DNA of 64,000 bases from Varroa destructor (Eukaryota; Arthropoda; Arachnida; Mesostigmata; Varroidae): contig NW_019211459.1 of NCBI RefSeq assembly GCF_002443255.2, positions 275,333 through 339,332 on the forward strand, given 5' to 3'. Under the pieces are notes generated by a model that was not told the DNA's origin, ran no database searches, and saw only the letters and a list, made by a program, of their open reading frames with translations. Below are positions 50,019 to 62,774 of the stretch, piece after piece. Each line of letters opens with the position of its first letter. The stretch's first letter is position 1. The translations under genes were made by a program, and so were the position numbers.

Positions 50019-53000
50019 AGCAAAGCCAGGGACGGATTGACGGATCTAACAATCGTCCATCCAGCCAAGAATCTTCTTCTGACAAATAAATACTGCTGCA
50101 TCTGCAAACGGGAACACATTGTTTAGACACACCTCAAAGTAGCGTTTAAATATTTCCAATGTTTTTTTTCTGTTAAAGGCTGTACGGATTATGTACGCCA
50201 GCGTCAAGTTCTGTTTCACTCGCAGCGGTATGCACCGGGTACTACTACTATTTCTATTTATCATCTCACCTATTTCTGAAGGCTCAACGCTGTCCGGAGG
50301 CATCGTTCTGGAACGTGCAGATTTCTATTCAAGGTCATGTGCTAACAGTTGGTCGTCATTCTGCCTTATTCAATATGTGTAGAAATAGATGCCGCGCTCT
50401 TGCTGTCCAGTAAGCTGGCTGCTTTTTTTTAATTTTGTATTAATTGTTTTTGGCCATTGGCTGGATTACGCAACTGGTCGGTAATTACAAAATAAATTTG
50501 ATTCTCTCTATCGAATCTAATCGATCAAAGCTCCGTCTCAGGGCGCTGTATCTCTCGAAATTATTATCATTATATAAGTAGAATAGTTAGATAAACAAGC
50601 ATCAAGTGCTAATTGTTTGTCATGAGGAATCAGATGTATCCATCTTTGCCGGTTGCTCTGTTGAGATTCACCGCTCCACCGTGCTGACATCTCGATTCGT
50701 TCGCAAATTGTGCCGTCTTCTTCTCTCGATAGGATGATATCCTTCATATTATTATTATTATTATTATTTACTATATACAGCTATTATTTCCGAACATCTT
50801 TTTGTTGAAATGATGACGCGTGTGATAACGATCACGATCATCATTCTCATCGTCATCATTACTAAGTCTATTATCTTTAAAGATCTCAAACCCTCATGTC
50901 TTTCAAGGGTTCCCGGCCCTACCCAGCCGCCTTAATTCCGATAGGAAAGTTTCCCTTTTATGCTTTAATGCCTCTTACACTATAGTCGGCTAAGGAAAGG
51001 GATCGAGGCATTGACAATTGTCTGCGCTTAAGAGCGAGTTCGGTCGTGGGCAAACGAAAATGACAGCCGTAGAAAGTCAAACGCAGCGCCTAGAATCGTG
51101 GTAGTCGTGGCGGTACAAGCTTTTTCTAAAAAGACATACTGAATTTTCAGCCGTTTTCTTGCGCACTTTCCTGGTCGCTTCTCGTAGAAAACAATCGTTG
51201 CGGGGTGTTTTTTTTTTTCTCCATTTCTCATATGTAGACCTCTTTCTGTTGCTGACAAGACCGAACAAGTTAAAAAAAAATATATCGAAGCCCCAAAGGG
51301 CTTACTTTCCAGAAATGTTGAATATATCTAGTCTTTAAAGTTTTTTTTTTTTATAGAAATGCTGTGCTTCCACTGTTCGGGCTGCCGCTAAAAGGAGTCG
51401 GAAAAAGTGCCGAAACAGAAAGTTGTATGATCATTAGAACTATGTTTAACGATCCGAGCCGCCTTAGAAGGGACATATGCATCTTGAGACGAATATACAA
51501 TATTCGTTTAGCAATAATAGTATTCATACGTAGCTCATAGTGCTATGTTTGCGATGAGATAGTCACCGCTTCTCGGGTTATCGAAGAGAGGCATAATGTT
51601 TGAAGTAGCAAACGCTTAACATTCTAGATACACTTCGACATTTTATGTCGCTGCTGTTACCTAACAGCGACGCTACTTGCGCCCTCTGGCCACCGTTTCA
51701 TACGATCGTGTTCTGATGCCTCCGGCTCAGCATAAAGGTTTCATTCTTCTATGTCAAATGCTATTAAATAAATGTACGCTATAATTACAAATATATCTGC
51801 GTAGTAACAAGGCTGACTCAGGCCTCAAAAAAAAGGTACGATTATTCTTTGAGATTTCTGCTAGAATAGATGTACATCTGCGTCAATATCGGAAGAGTAC
51901 GCGCTTAATTCGTCCCATTGTTCATCTACAGAATAATTATTCATCCATATGAACCCTTTGTTTGTGTGTATAAAATAAAGAATGCTAATAGTGTCAGCGT
52001 AAAATTATTGTGGATCTAGTCAACTTTGATGGCGTCAAAGTTTAAGATATTCGCTATTTGAATTGCTAAATTTAAATCGTGAAACTCAAAGTAACAGGTT
52101 CACCCCAAATACATCGTTGTCTACATTATTACCTACCTATTAGCGTTTGCCTTCCTTAATCTCAGCATTTGACCTCTGCTGACCAGAAAGGATCGGGTCG
52201 CTCCTTAGCAAAGTTCACTTGTCCAACTCTATGTTTTTCTTATTAATTCCTGTTTAGTGACTACTGATCGCTTCATGAATAATTTTAACTTTATTGATGT
52301 GATGATCGATTGCAGTCTGTCATTTGTCGCGGTCGGAAAAAGCAGACTCTGTCAACAATGCAACGATTGCTTTAAATCTCTCAAAAGATAGTCGTCGATC
52401 ATTTTGCAGTATCTTTGTTAACTAACGCCATTGGTCAACAGCGTTAGCTATAGTGCTCAATTCATTGAAACAAATTCTAACAGACAATCTTCCATCTCGA
52501 ACGCGATAGCTGCCTTACAAAACAACCTTGCATTACCTAATAATAGACGATTTCCTTAAGATGTATCGGCTTTTTTCCTTTGCCATATGCGAACCCTATT
52601 TAGATTGTCCTCTAGAATTGGGAATGATGATTGGCGCGACAGGACGTGAGTTGTGTGGAGATATCGGTGTGACAAAATTAGCTCCATCTAAATACGACTA
52701 TGTAAAACGTACCGCTGTTTGGAACACGCAACCCCCAACACGGCCGAGGCAGACGACTAGCTAACAAGCAGAATCCACCTACAATATACAGTACGAGTAA
52801 TGGCTACTTTTATTTAAGTAGGACACCTAAAGCAAGGAAGAAATTAGAAAAGCAAATGAACTATTTTGTCGAACATTGTGTTTTCTACACATATAAGAAA
52901 TCGTCAAGTTGAAAAATATGAAGCGCGAATTCCCTTATTATTGTACCATTTAGAATTGATTTAACGTATAGAGGAGCGTACCCCACTTGTGCTCGAAGTA

Positions 53001-54380
53001 TCTCAGTATCGAAATTCATTGGAGATTTAAGTCAACGATTGAGGTCGCGTTTTCTCCCTAAGCTACATTTGACTCGATACCGCATGATTTTATCGTATTT
53101 TGTAAAGAAAAAGGATCAAAAGGTCAAGAATATATAACGTAATTCATAAGCGAGCAAGGAAACATTTAAAAAAATTTCTGTTAATTTTGTAAAAACGTCA
53201 TCTTTATCTGGCGCTGTAAGCTTAGCTATTAAATTCATTTCGCAAGGGCACTTTGAACTGCTAGACTGATACAAGCGCTGGCAAACTTACCTGGCAACAA
53301 TGGTCGCAGAAGCGATGCCTTACTATTAGTTCATCGCGTTCATGGTGGCTCTCTGCTAAAGCTGTCTTCTACTTTATAATTTAATGAGAACACCTTTGAC
53401 AAGGAGAGGGAGCTCCGACCATTATAAGACCTGACAGTTTTTCATAGCTCAGTCTCAAGAAAATGGCAAATTAGATTTGGGTTTGGGTCTGCTATGACGC
53501 AGCAGAAAGCTGCCCAGGCTGATGGTCTTCGGATTAAGAATTTGTTTAGATCGCTTCATGCCAATCAAGGTTCCTGTCGTATAGTGACGTACGCGGAGTT
53601 TTGAATTTTACATGGAGCGATACGAATGTGTGATAACAAATAATCAGAAACATATATGGATTGTAAAATGTATATCGCTATATAGTATATGCTGTGATTG
53701 TGAATATCGGAGCATCTGTTGATAGTGGTACGTGTCGAAAGTCCCAACTAGAACAGCGCATATAGAATTAATTGTGGCCGCGTAGAGGTATATAACGATT
53801 TTCTAGCTATTATTATTATCATCGAGATTGGGCTTTGCATCGTATGAATAGTTTGAACGCTGAAAATATGTTTACTCAATATGACGGGTTGTGCAACACG
53901 TACCGTCTACCCCAGTAGACCCTATGAATGAAATGTTTACTTTGCATCATAAGAGGTCAGCATGGCCTTGCATGGCTGCAAGTTGTCATTTGCACCGACC
54001 CAAAAATAGGGTGTGTTATTTGTATATAGATTATGTTAAACGCGTTTAGTTTTATGATAGGTTGGTAAAAATCACTTGTGTCTTTGGTAAATTATTCGGT
54101 AAAATACTCAAGTATCATAAAGTGACTTGCAACAGAGTTCTTTGGACCCTTAGCCGTTACCGAAGGGCATTAGACTGCAGGATAGAAGTCAGATATAATA
54201 GCTTGACAAGTCAAAATGCCAGGCCTAGGCCGATACAATGCTCTGCTTAACGACATAATACACATTTGAATTGACCGCGATAGCTTCATAACAATCCATA
54301 CGCAGAAGAAATTCTTAGTTCGCTGCACCGCGGGTGTGTTTTGCTTCGAGCCGCCGTTCGTTCAGCCATCATCACAATAG
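50019..54380. other. Unassigned sequence
   Basis: An ATT repeat lies at 50747-50769. A minus-strand frame at 50.05-50.30 kb and a plus-strand frame at 52.53-52.76 kb (the latter with an internal GTGAGT) are open but not recognisable. The rest is AT-rich with poly-T runs. Confidence 0.4.
50747..50769. repeat. ATT trinucleotide repeat
   Basis: Seven uninterrupted ATT units. Confidence 0.93.
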
Positions 54381-54381
54381 G

Positions 54382-54414
<33 letters not shown>

Positions 54415-54420
54415 CCTATA
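54382..54420. repeat. CTAT tetranucleotide microsatellite
   Basis: About eight CTAT units, then a degenerate CTACCTATA end. Confidence 0.95.
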
Positions 54421-54776
54421 AGGGACACGAAGGGTTCTGCAGCAGATAAGCGCTAAGGTTTTTTACCTTTTCGCGCCACAAGCCTCTTAGACCATTGTGA
54501 AAATATCGGGTTGTTATATTGATTAAGTGTTACGAAAGATATATGCCATGTTTAAAGCAGGAATTTCTTCGCACCAGCTAAAATTGGCGTGGGTTTATGA
54601 CCCAAGTTTGATATGTGGATGCAGATATTCGACGCCATAAGGCTGAAAAATGCCTTAATGAAAAAAGCTGGCTAAGAACATTCACATTGACTCTCAACTA
54701 GGAACAAATTCGTTAGCTAATTAATAAAGCTAATAATTAACCTCGGTGCGGCTCTTTACGTGCTACCTATACTGTA

Positions 54777-55765
54777 TTAGCCTGTAACAAAAGTAATGGC
54801 CGCTTTTTGCCCAATAAAAAACGCGACATTTCGTTTGATAGCTAGCAACGAACTTATTTATTATATGTTCACCCGTACCGTCAACGGCCTCCTGTATCCT
54901 CCGATCAATTGATTTCTTCTTTGCCACTCTGAATTTTCAAGTCTGATGTTGAAGAACCCGTTCAGCACAGTTCTAGGATTTTCTTCATTTCCAAATGCAC
55001 GTTTGCCGATTTTATTCGTCAGTAACAGGGAGAAGTATTTCTCCGTTATGAACGCGGAAGGTCTAAAAGGATCTTTCACTCAAGCTCAGGTAGGACGATT
55101 TGCACAATTTCACTATGTGCGGCCTGGCATTGTCGAAAAGGCGAGGGATGGCTTTGGCTCGTCTGTCGGATCTCTCCTGTCGAATAACCTCGTTTACTCG
55201 AACCTTATTGATGGTTCTGTTCCTCTCAAGCTTTTCGCGACGTGTAAAGCCGTCTCTGCTCCACCAAAACAAAATCCTGCTTTCGATGAGTGGCCATATG
55301 GCTCAGCTCCAGGCTATAACGCATCTTCCAGAACTGACTACTCTTTTCTATGCTTCGCATCAACGTGAAGCTGCTATTCCTCGTCGCTGGCGACAATTCT
55401 GTGTAGAAATCTGTTACCGGGATTGCGTTTTACTCGGTGCTGGGCAAAACGTTACATTCCTGCAGTTCATCTGCTCGATTCACAAATTGTTTGCCAGCCA
55501 TCTTTCTCTTCCGGAGTAGCTTTAGGCGGTCCTGATCGACTTCGCGTGGCCAATCGGGGCAGAATGGACCCTTTGGTTTCAAGATTCCACTGTTAAACTT
55601 TGCCAACCGGTTCAGCGCGGTCCTTTCAGGCATGGAACTAACATTATCGACGGCAAAGTTACCTAGTACTGCTCCAAACAAAAGGAAAAATAACGTAAAT
55701 GTTGAAAAGGCACTTTTCGCTTGTCTGGAGTCTCCACGTTTGAAGCTTAAACTCCGCATGAAATT
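54777..55765 (-). mobile_element. Second mariner-like element (degenerate)
   Basis: A TA dinucleotide is followed by TTAGCCTGTAACAAAAG, then TAATGGCCGCTTTTTGCC, the usual look of a mariner terminal repeat. Transposase remnants run inward on the minus strand from the C-terminus (stop near 54861) to the N-terminal region near 55759. The matching outer repeat at the 5' end was not found, so that end may be truncated. It differs in sequence from the 5.2 kb copy and belongs to another mariner lineage. Confidence 0.65.
54861..55759 (-). pseudogene. Mariner transposase pseudogene
   Basis: Four family blocks are visible in order on the minus strand: an HTH-linker piece (RLAKFNSGILKPKGP..WPREVDQDRLKLL, near 55.6 kb); RFLHRIVASDEE then a stop, matching FLxRIVTGDEKW around the second catalytic Asp, near 55.4 kb; FDNARPHIVKL, the hallmark mariner 'HDNARPH' box, near 55.1 kb; and the C-terminal RAFGNEENPRTVL ... 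GYRRPLTVRVNI. Several stops (at W positions) and frameshifts separate the blocks, so it cannot encode a functional transposase. The 140- and 139-codon plus-strand frames here are shadows. Confidence 0.7.
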
Positions 55766-58700
55766 AACCTTACTACACTATAAACTTCCAATGAACTTCC
55801 AATGAAGAAATAAAACTTGGACGACGTTCACAGAAAAATAATATAGAGAAAGGGGTAATAAATAAACAGCTGTTACATGTTCCAACCTAATAGAATCCAA
55901 TAAAAGTAACCTTAAATATACGAATATAATAAGAATTGAATTGCGAACAAGTGGAATACTCGGAAAATAAATTCGTTTCTTCACTACTACTGTAATAATT
56001 AGTCGTAGACGATTGTCTCGCCCCCGTCGCATACTCTGCCCCATCGGTGACTCATCTACTTTTTGGATAATTATCACTTATGCTTTTTATTAGCTATTTC
56101 AGCGAGTGAATCTCGACGAGCGGTGGCGAGCCGCATACGTAGCCCCATCGTTGAAGCCATTACTAATTTTTTTTTTTTACGTATTTCCTCTACGTATGTA
56201 AGAGTTGAAAGTGACTGAAACGCGCCAAGTATCACCGCGAACGAAGTGCATGGTGTGGCATTGCTTGACTTAAAATTGAAACTGATCTTTCTTTCCTTCG
56301 AGGCAACAGGCGACATCTGAGGAGTCAGACGACGCCAGATGATCGTGTGCGTGCGCGTCGTTCTCTTCTAGACTTTCCTCAACGGCTGGCTAGATATATG
56401 TTGGTCTACTACATATTATTCAGTAGCTTTAACTATTCGTGGCTGTCATCCGACATTCGTCAGATTCGGTAGTAACAAGTTGTTTACTGTAGATTGATCA
56501 GTTTGTTCGGTTCGAAGGAGCCCACGTAGGGGGCTCTGTATACAGTGAGGATCTTGTGTCGAAGGTGGGGTCGGTGGAAGGAAAAGGAGGGAGACATGCA
56601 CCTTCGTCTTGATCGTATTAGTAAACCACTTTGCATAGTAGAAAGGAAATGGTAAAACACGGCGATGAGACCGCCTGGTTGTAATAAGATGGGCCCCACA
56701 CTTCTTGTTGCCAAACCAAATCAACCAATTTTACGTTCTTAGCAGACGACATAGCTGCTCTTTGTTGTTCGTTTTTTCGACAAGATGTCATTAGCACCTC
56801 TATGATGATAGCGACGCTTTCAAATACTGTGTCACCTATCGAAGTTGTGTACACATGTGCGTATCCGAACGAACAGGCTCCCCCCACAGTCCTTCTCCTC
56901 CCTTTTTTGTGTAGATATTGTCTGTTGTGCGCTGCCTGACGACGTCGATTGTCGAAGCAGCTGTACATACATGCACTACTACAACTACTACTATGGCAAC
57001 GTAATTCTACGTTTTTATTATAAGAGATAATAGTATTGTTAACCTAAGATGCACGAAATGTATGAAATCAAGTGACGTTTGTGAACGGCACGAAAAATGC
57101 GGCACGAAATCAAGCTAACCGTATGTGTTCCGACATGATCAAAGGAACAATTGCGCGAAAACATGAGATGAGTTCGGAAGGGACCAAACTTTGAACAGTA
57201 GAATACGATGCGAGTGGCAGAGGTCCGCGCCAACATAAAAGGACAAAAAAAAAGTTAGCATAAAATAAGCAAGTACACAATTCGATCGAAGCGATAACAA
57301 CTTGTTTAACACAAACAGATCACACCACAACGGTAATGGTGGTCCGGCCGGATCACAATTTGCCTCTTGACTGCCTTCAGCACATAGTTGTTCGAAAGGG
57401 CAGCAATAACAACGGTAGCGATAACGATGAGAAAGTCCATACGGTAGATATCTAGCAAAAAATATGGCATATATAAAATGGTAGTCGTGGGGGGCGACTC
57501 AGGATCGGTAGATAGATAGAGCGCACAGAGACAGCTTTCGATGCCTTGAGATAGAATAAAAGATGATAGCAGCGATGCGTGCGTGAGATGCCCCCTTAGC
57601 AAGCCAGCCAGACTGCCCTCCCGCCCGCGACATGATGATTTTCACCGTATCAAAATTGACGACAACGGCGATGATTCGCACGCCGATAATTTGATAATAG
57701 TGATATTTTGGAGTTGAAAGTTGGAAATGAAAAACTTAGAAGCATGCTAAGTTGTATCTCTCTCTCTCTCTCTTAGCCGTTGTGTATATCATTATCTCAA
57801 TGGTCATTTCGTTGAGCTAAAGTATCACACTTTATAATATTATGACATCTCCTACGTGTGTGAAATTTTCGGCGCAGTTAACTATACCCGGTCAAATCAG
57901 CTCATAGGAGAAGCAGCATGGAAAATGGCAGCTGAAATCTAACAGAGAGCATAATGTTCGAGTGTTGTCAGGACATCACCTGTATTTATACCACTAGAGT
58001 ATATAAAGGTCGTGCTATCGGATTTAGTCTAAATAGTCTGACGTTTTCAATTTGTATCTATGCAGGTGAGCCAAAATTAGAATCGTACTTGTTTTCCTTG
58101 CAGTTATTTAAATTAGGAATTTTCAGATATCGAAACAGACAAAAATAAATGGCATTTCTATGGAGTTTTCGTTAATCGCGATGGCTAGCAGAGTGACAAA
58201 ATAAATGTTATCCTCCGTATGATTTATCACACCACGAAAGCACATTTAGAACTGCCAAGCTCAATGTGTTCAAACGTAAGCTAATGTTAGGGTAGCACTG
58301 TTTGAAAAGCCACGTTCCGAAGGCTACTGCGCACCTTCAACATGATTGAACCAACTATTCGAAATTATATATATAAATACGATAAAAAGATGAGAGAAAA
58401 TCAAAGAGTAGCTTAATAATTATATTACATATGTATATATATAAGTGTTGCCTGAGGAAAGCTCAATTAGAATGCTACAGTATAACAATACACATTCGCG
58501 TGTCTACAATGTTTAATACGAAACCGTCGTGAAGAGGCAACACGTTGAGGACAACCTACAGTTCCATTTATAGCAACGTGCTATCTTCGGCCATTACTTC
58601 CTGCCATTGTCTCCCGTTTCTGTGATACCTGTCGAAGCTGCAGAAGTAGATTTGGCACGTGCAGAAAAACTTCATTCGCATTGGAAACACTATCGCAATG

Positions 58701-60252
58701 TGATAAGCTCTCGTGTGTAGAATCTTGATTAAACGCTGATTTCCCACTCGTGACAAACCGATCGATGAGAAATCTGCGGGTACGTTTGTCTCACCGACCC
58801 TTTTGACTCGAAGGATCATGGTCATGCATTGATTATGGAACGCGTATTTATGTATAAGGAGGCCTCACGCGTCTTCTCTACATACAGTGACACTTATTTT
58901 GAGCAACAGGCGTGAATAGATATAACGTCTGAAAGGCCCTTCAGGTATGGAGCGCAGATCATAACGCTATTGAACATATAATTGCCGACCAGTATGGACC
59001 CATATATATTTCCAGTGCGGTGTTCTGTTTTGTCGTAATGCTGAACTCGATGCGTCACGCTGTTCCGAAAGGACTAGGTCTGTGAAAAGAACATAGTACT
59101 AGAACTACCAATGGAAACCTAATAAGCATTGGCTAATTATAGCAAACGGACTTTGAAAAAGCGCGCCAACTAGTTACCCATGAGTGAAGAACTAGATGCA
59201 TATGGCAAACCTATCCAGTAAATGTTGATTATGTCGTCTCGTTATTAGGCATAGATAGCGTATGGTACTGCAGACGCAGGACTATCTGTAGTACGTTAGC
59301 AAGTCTTACGTTACAGCAATAGATCATAATTACGAATCAATGATCGGAGACGAGACTGTGCTGATAGACTCCTACTTAGATAGTATTGCTTAGAAGCATA
59401 GCGTAGGTTATCTTTGCTGCGAGAAACCGTCCTTTATAAGGACCACGTGTACTTTTGTTGCTATTTAGTTTCAAGTACATAGTGAAGCAAGTACTTCGAA
59501 GCTAAAGCAATTTTGTTTGTCCCTGAAAGATAACTATTTTTCGGGCCTTAGCATAGCATTAACGTAAGTTCCTACAAGAAAACTACCACAATATTATAAA
59601 AACCGGCAGTATAATGTTATATAAGTATGTAACATAAAAAACAGAACGTGGCACTGCATTGCCATTACGGTACGGTCGTAGCAACAATTATCGTGTTATC
59701 TATTTTGTAGCTAGATAAGACTGGTACATATATTAATTACATTAATTTAATCGTTTGAAGCCATGTTTACGGTTGCATGTCAACCTTGTTCAGCGTCACG
59801 CACATGTCAGAGCACACATTTCTATATTATTTTCTAGCTACGAAGCCACTGACAGCCTGATTTCGTCATTTTCGTTGTAAAATCACTGAGTTTACGAGAG
59901 ACGCTCGTGGATACGAACTCTAGCAACAGTGTCTAAACGACGAAATGCTATGAGTGGCTCAAGACGTTCATATAGTAATGAAATTATAAAGAGATATTAA
60001 ATGAGACCTAATAGAGGAAGATACTTCTATTGTCGATTCGTGATGCTTTGTTTACCAAAGGCCTGTCCTTGCCGTTAGTTTTTCCTCAATAAATGCCTTC
60101 GATCTAATGCAGTATTTTACCCACTTCATTTCTATTATTCTGCCTGTACAATACATTCAGAGAACTACTGTGGTGATGTTATACAAGCAGTAAATTTCCG
60201 CTACTGTTTTATGTGCGATTACCTAATGCACGCATTCCCCCGTTAATGGTCA
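55766..60252. other. Unassigned sequence
   Basis: Overlapping short frames on the minus strand between 55.8 and 57.7 kb (up to 116 codons) show no recognisable domain, and many overlap each other. A TC dinucleotide run lies at 57757-57773. From 57.8 to 60.2 kb only one frame exceeds 70 codons (58.57-58.83 kb, minus), with no recognisable product. Confidence 0.4.
57757..57773. repeat. TC microsatellite
   Basis: Eight TC units. Confidence 0.9.
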
Positions 60253-60449
60253 CTATTTCGCGATTAGAAGCAGTAGAAAAAGATGTATAACCATTCGTGT
60301 TTTCATGAAGTGTCGAACATTGATAAGAAAGAGTACATCTTCTTCCAAGGACCGTAACAACTTATGAAGGTCTTTAATTTGTATCGATTTTACAACCCCG
60401 TCATTCTCGCGGCGTCCGTCGACTTTTACGCGCACGCAATGGAAATATC
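60253..60449 (-). CDS. Candidate terminal exon, product unknown
   Basis: Read on the minus strand, it follows a good acceptor (CCTGCTGTTGTCATCATCAG) and stays open for 65 codons to TAG. It reads YFHCVRVKVDGRRENDGVVK then SIQIKDLHKLLRSLEEDVLF and a hydrophobic end (VIHLFLLLLIA). The composition looks protein-like, but I recognise no family and no upstream partner exon. A C-terminal membrane segment is possible. Confidence 0.27.
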
Positions 60450-62460
60450 CTGATGATGACAACAGCAGGACGTGTGTCTTACCAGAATCAATTCGTTATC
60501 TAATGCCTGCAGCTTCACGATAGGTAGCTGGTTGGCTGTTGGTCGGCCAGTCAATGTAAATGCAAAAAGTATTAAAATATGTAATTGTTTACTTTTCTAC
60601 CACCATCATCCTCATCATGGATGCTGTTACTATGGCCAAGTTATGCTTATAAGTACGTAGTCTGGGTAGTAGTCGTTAGTAGTGGCCGTTCATCCAATGG
60701 CCTGCTGTTCGTTCGACCTGACGACAGTATATGTCCTGTGCCAATGGTATCCTGTATGTTTTCCAGCGTGTGGCTCGCTCGGAAATAGGGGGACGTTAGA
60801 GTATCCGCCGCAGCTGCTTCAGGTGTTATTGTTGTTATTTGTGATTATGTTGACAACGATGGACGTGATGCCGCTTGTCTGGCCGCTGTTTTTCTGTTTA
60901 TAAGAAGGATAGTGCACTTGTTGACGACAATGTGCGGATTATTGCGTCGCAGTGGCCGCCCGACAGCCGGGATTCTCTTGTCTTTATGTCTGCAGCTTCC
61001 AATATGCTTAATGTTGCGCCTAGTTGATATGTATGCATAGCTCTCCCGCTCTTCCCGCAGTCTTTCGTCATGATCTTCAAAGTAATACCTCTGCTGCTAG
61101 TGGCGTTTTAACAAGCAACTGTTCATAAAATCTCCTGGTTTTTGTCTGTGGCAGTCTATGAGCACGGGCCGGCGTCTCCTGGAACGCAGGGAAACGCGAG
61201 AAATGAGGCAAGCCGCTAACAACAACAGCAATAACAATAAGGTCCTTGCCCCCGGCGGACGGCGTCGCAGCGGCACCAACAACAACAACAACAACAACAA
61301 CAACAGCAGCAGCAGCAGGAGCAGCAACAACAACAACAACAACAGGTGCAGAAATTGTTCAAGTCAAACAACCGACAACAAGTAGACAACAGAAATAAGC
61401 TACCCCGTCGCGGCTCTGGCTTCAACGACGATGGTCGATTCTGTTAATGCCTGCCTTCTGCAGTTCTGTCCCTCTCTAGAGTAAGAAAGGTGGCTCCACA
61501 CGACGACTAGTCGACGGGTACGATCGACCGCTATTACCCCTGCCAAGCGAAGGCCTCGCCAGAACGAACTCGGGTGCCCGCTAACGGCTGCCCTGATCAG
61601 CTCTACAAAAGCGCAATTATAAAAACAAAGGAAAAAGACCGCCATATTGTGGCAGGAGAACAACAAACGGGAATATGCAAGAGACGATGAAATGAGGAAG
61701 GATAAGGAGAATGAAAAAATGTCCTCCGTAGCGCGAAAAAAGACTAAACGAATACAGAGGGAAACGGACAAATGGGCGGATAGCCCAATGATGGAAGATA
61801 ACTATGTAAAAGAAAAACACGGCACGATCCGAGTCGGGCACGATAGAATGCATGAAACGAAAAAACAGGGAAGCCGACGATCGGGCGAAGTTGAACAGAG
61901 AAAACTCAAAGTAGACGAGGCTGACGGCGAGCGCGCAGTAAAGACAAAGGAAATTCCAGGACAGAAGAAAAACGAAGGGGCGTACGGGGGGCGAGTACGT
62001 AAAGAGCAAAACAAATTGAATACTTGCTCTAATTTAAAACCTGTTATTGGTGATAACATGAAAATTGGTGATGATTATGTTTGGTGAAAATTAAGATCAG
62101 CTCGAACTGTGAGAGTTTGGACTATAACTCTCAACAGATGCGTTCTAGTCTAATAGTTGATAGTGCTTTATTAGCGAGACGCTACACTGATAAGTTAAAT
62201 ACTGTTGCACTATTGCACAAAATAATAATTATAGTAAAGAGTGAAACAATCTGTTTGTGTGTCTCGTGTGTATGAAAACAATGATTCGAGATGAAGTCGT
62301 TTATAGACGCGTCTTTTGAGGAAGCACTCGAGTGACGATAGCATTAATCTTTATAGGCCTCGTTTGATGATCAAGACTGCTTCATCCGAAACAACGGTTC
62401 ATTTTTAGATTTTCAAGGATGAAAAAGCATTAGCGAAGGAACTATAATTCATCCCGTCGA
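60450..62460. other. GC-rich then purine-rich stretch, no confirmed gene
   Basis: From 60.6 to 61.6 kb the sequence is GC-rich, with CAA/GCA repeats. From about 61.64 to 62.05 kb the plus strand is strongly purine-rich, so both strands stay open: the plus strand gives a 146-codon Lys/Glu/Arg-rich frame, and the minus strand a 130-codon Phe/Leu/Ser-rich frame. That complementarity is a compositional effect and neither frame shows a domain. A developmental-gene 5'UTR is one possible reading. Confidence 0.35.
61276..61345. repeat. CAA/GCA trinucleotide repeat cluster
   Basis: Nine CAA-type units, five GCA units and six more CAA units. In one frame it encodes Asn and Ser runs inside a 75-codon frame beginning at 61158. 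On the other strand it gives Leu or Cys runs. Whether it is translated is unclear. Confidence 0.92.
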
Positions 62461-62626
62461 TTGGAAGCAGGGTATATTCATCGTACGCATCTTATTCTCA
62501 CTACAAAATATATTATTCTTCGTTTTGTCGTAGGCTGTTGCCACTGCTCGCGACGATTATGCCTACAAAATGGCGTCGATGTTAACTTTTGTTTGTTACT
62601 TGACTCTTATGAAGTTCCCTTAACAG

Positions 62627-62774
62627 CACGAATGCGGACTGCTGCCGGCGGTCGTTCAGCATCACGCCCTATGGCAATTGCGCTTGTAACGCTTGCCAGC
62701 CCCCGACTTACTGCTTTTTTAAGTCGGGGCGGACCCTTGCGAATCTTCTCTCAACGGACGCCGTCCGACAGTGA
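62627..62774 (+). CDS. Candidate cysteine-rich exon
   Basis: It follows the acceptor GTTCCCTTAACAG. With two leftover bases from upstream, the frame reads TNADCCRRSFSITPYGN, then CACNACQPPTYC, and stops with TGA after about 48 codons. It has six cysteines within 25 residues. An alternative frame over the same DNA is open for much longer (part of a 121-codon frame) but is Arg/Ala/Ser-rich without structure. On the minus strand a GTAAGT donor at about 62718 could end a different exon. I cannot choose between them. Confidence 0.2.
62701..62729. repeat. Perfect GC-rich inverted repeat
   Basis: CCCCGACTT and AAGTCGGGG flank an 11-base loop (ACTGCTTTTTT). It could form a stem in RNA on either strand. 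It overlaps the minus-strand GTAAGT site, which could therefore sit in a structured context. Confidence 0.7.

Noticed and set aside
54946..55519. Plus-strand frames of 140 and 139 codons
   Set aside because: They are antisense shadows of the minus-strand mariner transposase remnant, which carries the recognisable DNARPH box.
61617..62087. Overlapping 146-codon plus and 130-codon minus frames
   Set aside because: Strong purine bias removes stops from both strands at once, and neither shows a domain.
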